A DNA stretch of 64,000 nucleotides from Protonemura montana (Eukaryota > Arthropoda > Insecta > Plecoptera > Nemouridae). The stretch lies in assembly GCA_947568835.1 (NCBI GenBank), contig OX387604.1, positions 4,196,001 through 4,260,000 on the forward strand, read 5' to 3'. Numbering within the stretch: the stretch's first letter is position 1; every line of letters starts with the position of its first letter. A program made the position numbers and the translations under genes. Shown here piece by piece: positions 57,072 through 64,000 of this stretch. Under the pieces are notes generated by a model, which made no database searches, was not told where the DNA came from, and saw nothing but the letters and a program-made list of their open reading frames with translations.

Positions 57072-59460
57072 CTGAAAATAACAAAAGATTGGGCCCATTT
57101 TTATCCAATGAGCTTTCTGTCAGTCAGATTTGATAAGTCGAGCCAGTGAGCTGAGAACTCCTGGCATAATTTGGGATATCAGACCGAAATCACTTTCAAA
57201 TTTCAATGAACCCATGCTCCAAAAAATTTGACTGCACAACAATGAATTCAGTTGAAAGTAACATTTATTAATTGGTCGTTTATCTTAATTGTCCTCAATC
57301 CTTTTCTCCGTCCTAAATATTCATAAAATCTGTTATCTTTGATTAAGATCGTAGATAGTTTTGTAGAAATGCATGGCTATCGGCAACTGTCTATTGTTCC
57401 CAGCCAGAAAGCATACAGCAATCGGTAACAGCGTCTGATACTCCACAGACCTGATCTAGGCATGCAAGCAGGTTTGTGCTACTCTTACCCACCTATATGT
57501 TAACGACTTGCACTAGTACAGTGCTCTCCTCACGTGGAAACAGATGTTTCACTGGCCAACTCGCCGACGCCGACTCCACGCATTCATGAATCTTACACAC
57601 GCAATTATCTTTCAGCTTGACACCGATAGATTGAGATTTTCGTAGTTCAAATAGAGTGAAAGGGAATATACTCTTTTGGGCTTCAGTACTAAGGTGCTTT
57701 TTGAGGTTGACCATTGGAACGATTTAAAGTTTCATGCCAGTGAAATTGGTCCACAATACAATGACAAGTGCCGGCATGCATGCATTTGGATTTGTAACCA
57801 GCTTTTGGGCAATGACCGATGTTGTATACAAACAAAAAACTGGCCATTTAATCATCTTCAATTTAAACAGAATTCTTAATCAAGGATCATTTAGATTTTG
57901 CCTCGAGTGATTTTTTTACATGTTTCCCCTACTTCCGAATAGGCCATGTCTACTTCTCAAGTCGCTCCCATCATCACTCCATAACTTGATCGTAATAATC
58001 TGGGTTTAGAACTCAGCCACACACAAACCTAAATTTCTTGCTTCATAGCAAGCACTTGAACACCGTTTCCCAAGCATATGATTGCAAAAATCATCATGAT
58101 TGTTGATTATTTAATTACATATACGAACTCATTCATTCCTTATTTAGCATCTTTGTGATATTTGCATTGTGTGAATGGAATGTTTTATGAGTATATGTGT
58201 TGCACATTTTCTGTCAATTTGGCTCCAGTGAGGCCACATACAAATCTGTCCTAAATCAGAGACGAAAACATAGTTGTGAAGTATAACGAACATAGCTGTC
58301 GAAGGACAACAGGTAATTGAATTTGTGTGATTATACTTCTGCAATTGTAATTCATACCAGAAATGCAGCTCAGAACGTTTGTTTTAATCCAGTTACTTGT
58401 CAATTTACATACCTTCTGCAGTTAGAATAATTGAATTACCTGTAATATCGTTATGTCAATGCGATCTTCTAAATCGATGTCATTGACTTGCCACAACAGC
58501 TTTTACCTGTGCTCTTTCTACATTTCATCTTGAGAAGAAGAGTGATATGGCATGTTAAATAATAACGTCTCAGTGGGTAGATGAACCAAAAGTGTCTAGC
58601 AGGCAAGCTAAATGTCCAAGTATGTCCAAGTAAAGACAGGTATCATTGCAGTTCGAAAAACCACACGCAGTGAAACGGTGGAACGTATCAGTAAATACCG
58701 TCTCAGGTTGAAATGGAGACTAGTTGAACGGAGTAGACTCAAGAAAGGTGTTCCAATTGTATGTGGCTCATGTTGAAGCCGCGAGTCTGGCCTCGAAATT
58801 TCTGCAGCTATCCCTGATCTTCAACGACCATGTGATAGTCAGGACTCAGGACTAACCTTATCGGGACGACAGGACGAACCACCAAGTCCCTAAATTATTG
58901 GTGTGAACACGAATCCATTCAGAATCAGTATTTGCGAACCGTCTTGACTTGCCTATCGGTAAATTCGCGTTCATTCTCTGAATATGATGCATCGATTTTA
59001 CTCTAATTTTTGGGGAATATTTTTTTTTATTGTTTCTTTTCAGTTGATGGGTTGGTGGTGAGCAGGTGAGCTTTTAAGACGCTGCAAGGCAAATATACTC
59101 AAACCCACAGTTACTATAACCGACAGTTACTACTCAATATCAAACGAAATGAGATAATAATAAAAATAATAATAAATCATTTTTATTCCTTTTGATTACA
59201 TTATACATAATATAGGAATGTCAGTAAATAATAGACAAATATTCATCAATGGTCCAAAAACAGTTAGGCAAAGCGTTAGTCGTTAAACACATCATTAAAT
59301 TACATACAAGGCATTGTTTTCCAATCTTTTTCAAATTTCCTGGGACACAAGAGGTAAGCTGCATAAATGGTAAATTAACAAAACATTTACTTGTGTTTGT
59401 TTAAAGGTGCAAATCGACAGCTGGAAGCGTATTGCAGTTGTTAATTAGTGCTGTAAATTG
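57072..59460. other. Non-coding, no gene recognised
   Basis: AT-rich. A minus-strand ORF at 57493-57714 includes NCVCKIHEC but lacks supporting features. Nothing else stands out. Confidence 0.4.
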
Positions 59461-59865
59461 ATTAATTGGTTGATTTGTGATGTTTAGCGACGCGCTGTTT
59501 TGACAACTTGCTCTGTAACAATGGTCTTATGCCATCGGTGGATGTGTGGGTGATGATGAGGACGATGGTGAACAAAACTTAGTCTAGAAGGGAGGAGAGA
59601 CTCGGTCCCGGCACGTAGCCTCCTATTTTCGAAGAGCGTCAAGCGGATCACTGACTTAACGTCTCTTCCAAAGGAACAACGCGAACAGCAGGATTCTTTC
59701 TCAAACCCATGCCGTCGGGAGGCTGAACGAAGGTGCTGTAATTTTCATCCAAATATCTTTAAAATGACTGGTCATGTGTATAATTGTCACCCATCCAATA
59801 CCTGGCCAAGCGCTTTATTGCTTAACTACAGTGATCTCACTAAAACCGGTGTTTTCAACGAGAGA
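59461..59865 (+). repeat. R1 dispersed element, near full length
   Basis: Head TTGATTTGTGATGTTTAGCGACGC, then TTTGACAACTTGC, GGTGATGATGAGG, CCCGGCACGTAGCCTCCTAT and GAGCGTC. The tail has GGTCATGTGTATAATTGTCA, CAATACCTGGCCAAGC and GTGATCTCACTAAAACCGG. It is more diverged and has small deletions. Confidence 0.7.
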
Positions 59866-60669
59866 GAGGGTGCGGTTGGAGAGGCGAGGAAGTCTATTCC
59901 AAAAAAAAAACACTATCAATTTTAGAGCAAATCTGTGGGTTTCAGATAAAATCTGCGCCTGAGGTTGTGGTTTCAAAATTCAGCTCTTAATTGGAATTTC
60001 AAGAAAGTTTGAGATTTCCTAACTGAGAAGCAAACATCTTAGTTCAAGATCATTTGTCTTGTAATGGGATCATCTGACTGTGTAACAGCAGCAAAGAAAA
60101 TATTCTGCTCAGAGTACCTTCGAAAACCTTCGACACAAGTAGGATATTTTGGCTAACAAAATATTTTTCCCTAATGAAACATAGAATTGCAAACAATCTG
60201 TCCACCACAATAGTAATAATACTAATATAATCCATCGCCATCTCCGTTTATTTCAATGTGGGTCATGCAAGCGGGTGGACAAGTCCACCCGCGTGTATGA
60301 AGTTTGTCTGCACTCCTTTTGAAATTCCAATGTGACTACAAATCTGTTGATTATAAGCCTGTACAGCCTGTACTAGGAGAGGGCAGCACCCCGAAAACAA
60401 CGACGCAAATAGGTAAGAAATCGGAAGTTGTTGTTAATGTTAAGACTGTTTATTATCACTGTTACGTTTGAAAATTCCACAAATCCTCCCCCCCCCCCCA
60501 TTTTTTGGGGTTTACTAAAAATCCCCGTATACCAACCCTTTTTTCAGTTTTTTTAAAAACTATCCCTGTAAAGCTGTTCCCTCTGAAAGTTCCTTCCTGT
60601 GTCCCTCAATGAGACTTGAATTTTTTTTTTTTAATTCCAACGATTTTTTTATGAAAACAAATCAGAAAA

Positions 60670-60746
60670 TGATGCCATAATTTCAGTGTCACAAGGCCCG
60701 TTGTCAAAAAAGTGTGTCGTTAAACACCGCTAATCAATCATCAAAG
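60670..60746 (-). repeat. R1 dispersed element, 5' fragment on minus strand
   Basis: The reverse complement reads TGATTGATTAGCGGTGTTTAA, then CGACACAC, TTTTTTGACAACGGGCCTTG and TGACACTG. This is the R1 head, truncated after ~75 bp. Confidence 0.65.
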
Positions 60747-60766
60747 ATCCGAATCGAGCCAGGAAA

Positions 60767-61051
60767 ATGACGACACAAACATGTCACCTCTTTTTAGTGG
60801 TGCAATTGAATTCACAAAGAAATGTGTCAGTGGAGTGGCCAGTGTACAGGCGACACAAAATCAAGCGATTACAGGTAAATATTAGAGATTTTCCTTGTTT
60901 GAATTTTCAAATCTATGTTTACCATAATACCAAACACGCCAAACCAACCGACAATCCTGACGTGACGAACACTCAAGCAGGCTTAGAAATCGATTTGGCC
61001 GAGGAAAGGTCGAAGACATGGCTCAGGAGACATGATTCAAGTTCATCTTGA
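60767..61051 (+). CDS. Unrecognised 94-codon ORF (doubtful)
   Basis: The frame ends in a hydrophilic, protein-like stretch (GLEIDLAEERSKTWLRRHD). An overlapping frame at about 60755-60871 also looks protein-like (SPLFSGAIEFTKKCVSG) and ends at a donor-like ACAG/GTAAAT. I cannot choose between them, and neither matches a family I know. It adjoins a truncated R1 copy. This may be chance. Confidence 0.15.
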   Translation: MTTQTCHLFLVVQLNSQRNVSVEWPVYRRHKIKRLQVNIRDFPCLNFQIYVYHNTKHAKPTDNPDVTNTQAGLEIDLAEERSKTWLRRHDSSSS

Positions 61052-61059
61052 CCTATAGA

Positions 61060-64000
61060 GAGGCTGTGGAAATCAAGGCTGTGCTGCGTGGGCGGATGAT
61101 CGAATCTCCCAATCCCTGCAATATCAGCCTTATATGCCAATTTTTAGTCAGCTGTTTTTGTTAGTCGCTTTTCATATTTGAGTCACGTGCCATTTTTGGG
61201 TAGGAAATTTTGATTTTTTCCTAACGGATCTCAATGTGATCGTTGTAAATTGATTGATGTTCAAAACATGTTTGCTGAAGAATATAGCATTTTTATATTT
61301 GTCTTATGGCTATTTTCTTATTGCGGCCACAATTTTGTTGCAAAATCGATGTAGTTTATGGAGTGAGGGGAAACAAATGTCATGATTTCTGCATCTCTGG
61401 ATTTGCTCAAAATAGTAATGAGTGAAATGACTTTCTTGATGACACATGCCGTAATTTTCAGATATTTTCACCTTAGTATTGAACACCTGCGTTATTCTCA
61501 TTAACACGTGCAATGTTTATTTGAGAAAATCAGTATAGCACACACATAGCTATGGTAACAACAGGCAATTGCCAAAATTGATTGATGTTATGCTATACTG
61601 CAAAGCAATTATGTAACAAGCAAACACTAAATTATGAATGCAATTTTGCTTTATATTCTGATTTACCACTTCTATTAAAATTGGTTATCAGCGCTTGGAT
61701 TTTGAACCAGATCCCTAGATATTCCGTTGCTTCACATGAGTTTGTTTAAATCAGCTGTTGTTCGTGTGGATATGGAATTGGATCCAATTCCATGGTGTGG
61801 GTATTCTCTAAATTACTAAAAGTAACTAAAAGTTCAAGATGAGCTTTGCTTCAGGTTTCTAATAATATAAATGTTTGGCACAACCATACTGTTACATTCT
61901 GTTGTTACTGGCTATTCTTTGCTGGGAGGTAATTATGTAAACCGCTGAGTGCTGTTAACTCATATATAGGACATGTACGATCCCACTATTTTCCATATCC
62001 ATCCGACCTTAATATCTCCGTGAGCATTGAGTAGACCCATAAAACTAGTCGAAAGCGTTTTAGTTTAAAAATAATTAAGTCAGAAAAGATCTGTTTCATT
62101 CGTGAGTTCACCCAAACATGAATGTTAAAGGTTGTCTTAAATTTATTTTTACCCAGTTATTACGAATTACGAAGTAGGCTATCATAGATATGATTTTGTC
62201 TGACTTTTCGATCACGGCATAATATAGATGGACGAAGCTATAAGACTTGGTATGCATTGTCCTCATTTCGGGCCGATTTTAAACGCACGAGTTGTAGCCA
62301 TCAACGATCAACTTCAGATTCCACGTGAGATCTGATCCCCCGCGTCGGAATAAAATCAATTTTAACTTCTAGATAGTAGATACATACACTATAAAGATTA
62401 GAAAGTAAACTTTGCAAAATGTCAATGAGTCTATTTCACATTTGTCTTTGTCTGAGTGATTTAAGTTGACAAAATAAATGTTTTGCTCGTGGTAAAGTAA
62501 GCTGTGCTAGATCCGTCTATTCCCAGTAGTAAATATCAACTATAAAAGGTAGAAGAGTCTCAGTAGTAAATTAATTATACAACATCCTGATGAGGTGTGC
62601 ATACCTCATTACCATAATCATGAACATCCTCATATTCTTGTGGATGGTTCGGTACGGTGATCATGATTCTAGTTTGGAACATTTACACAAAACCGAAATT
62701 TGCAGTTTATGTGGCTCAATTTTTATTTAAAGTTACTAACAGAGTAGTGAAGAGATATTACAGCCAAAATTCTTTGCGTGGCATAATCTTTGAAGTATTA
62801 ATAATTTTTGTCACCTTAAATTGGTTCACTGTTGCTCTTTGACAATGAATAATTTACGTTGATTGCGAGACTGGGTGCATGGGAGATGACACAGGACAGA
62901 ACACTAAGTTAAAAAATACATCATCAAGTATTAGAGCCGTAAAGCAATACGGCACAAAGGTCTCAATGTACCCTTTTATTAATTACATGATTGTAACATT
63001 TTAATTGTGCGAGAACCATAATGCCAGATAACGGACATATTCACATTCAACAAAAACAAATCCAATTTGGTTCTGTAATTAGATTTCCATCCTCATTTGT
63101 TCTTATATAAGGTTAATTAATTATATGTGAATGGATGTAATACTATAACTAGGTGCACATACAATTTAGGTTACTTCTAATGAGTACCATGGGAGAATGA
63201 AATAGTAATTATTATCATTGCCTCCTTACAGCCTACCTATCTGGCTGCTTTGTAGCCACTACCTTTTCTAGCCTAGTGCAAACCTAGTCGTGTTTATGCA
63301 CTAAGCAATCAACACCGACATCATTAATGACGTTCATTGTTGTTGTCTAAAGTACGCAGATTTTAGTAATCAAACCTGAGAAGGCATGGCCACTAGCCAT
63401 GGGAACTATGTGAGATTTTCATAAACGCGGATAAAAGTTAATTTAAGCATATCCTGCAAAGGGATAAAAAAAGCATTCCTTTCTCTAAGCTTTAGCCCTG
63501 CAGTCTTTGTAGTATGAGAGTACATGATTCACAGGACTTCAAGGGGAAGTGATGGTTGGCCCCCTCCCCAAACCAGACAACCCCATCACCCTCGTGGTTT
63601 TCGTTTCAGGGGTCGTTCAGGGTTCCAGCTCTCAGTGGATCGACATAGAGACCGCCAGTCCTACAGAGCAGAGAGAAGTCGGTATTGCAGTTTCTCAAAC
63701 AGCGGTGAAATCGCACAGAAAGTGAAATATTTGGCAAGGTGCTGCGACTCAACGTTCGTTTCTCGAACTAATTTCGCTAAAATAATTATGCTGTATTTGT
63801 CGCCTTGTTTTTCACGATACAGTATAATTAAACTTCGAGGTTCATACACATCTATTCATGAGTGGAAGAATTTTATAATTCACACGGGAAGACGAAACTT
63901 TTAACGATTGGAAGACAATTGTCGTCAAATTAACGAAAATAAGTACACTGGACACTTTAACTGTCATTGTAGTGGAAGTGATTCTAATCAAACATCATCC
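61060..64000. other. Non-coding to window end, no gene recognised
   Basis: AT-rich. A 126-codon plus-strand ORF at 63524-63904 has an acceptor-like TTTTCGTTTCAG inside it and an Arg-rich start, but no recognisable product. Confidence 0.35.

Noticed and set aside
63524-63904. 126-codon plus-strand ORF near the window end
   Set aside because: An internal acceptor-like site and no recognisable protein pattern. I could not separate it from chance.
1-64000. CRISPR array, bacterial operon or viral insertion
   Set aside because: No regular direct repeats with unique spacers, no close-packed co-directional genes, and no recognisable polymerase, capsid or integrase reading frames.

Overview
This is eukaryotic nuclear DNA, AT-rich, with long non-coding stretches, GT-AG introns and many dispersed repeats. 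The best protein match, a Dusky-like zona-pellucida (ZP) protein of the cuticle type, points to an arthropod, probably an insect. I cannot name the order. Two protein-coding genes are well supported.

(1) 12655-17987, minus strand: a complete three-exon dusky-like gene. The spliced frame gives 618 residues: signal peptide, ZP domain, YGxP-rich linker, Asn/Ala tract, RRRR dibasic site, transmembrane helix and short cytoplasmic tail. The start-codon exon is preceded by a good splice acceptor, so a non-coding 5' exon must lie further upstream. TATA-driven, GT-rich candidate first exons with donors occur on the minus strand near 31.5 kb and 29.6 kb, with a weaker one near 19.5 kb. Perfect TGACGTCA palindromes are unusually frequent around these candidates.

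(2) 38475-43223, plus strand: an uninterrupted 1,582-codon ORF. Residues ~105-510 read as a very divergent cullin (end of the cullin-repeat region, cullin-homology core, RING-partner-binding beta region). It lacks most of the N-terminal adaptor-binding repeats, has a degenerate neddylation segment and lacks the terminal winged helix. A ~1,070-residue low-complexity tail with a recent internal duplication follows. This is the most unusual object in the window.

Layout: 0-11 kb is a repeat graveyard (copies of a ~400-bp dispersed element here called R1, a tandem/dispersed element R2, and tRNA-derived SINE-like pieces at 3.7-6.2 kb). 12.4-18 kb is the dusky-like gene. 18-31.5 kb is its probable 5' intron and promoter region. 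31.5-38 kb is intergenic with two R1 copies and a tRNA-like element. 38.5-43.2 kb is the cullin-like gene, followed 20 bp later by a tRNA-like SINE head. 43.2-64 kb is mostly gene-poor, with more R1 and tRNA-like modules, a GC-rich possible promoter at 51.3-51.6 kb and one possible Cys-rich peptide exon at 56.9-57.1 kb. The two genes show no obvious functional link. I see no operons, CRISPR arrays, rRNA or convincing functional tRNA genes.
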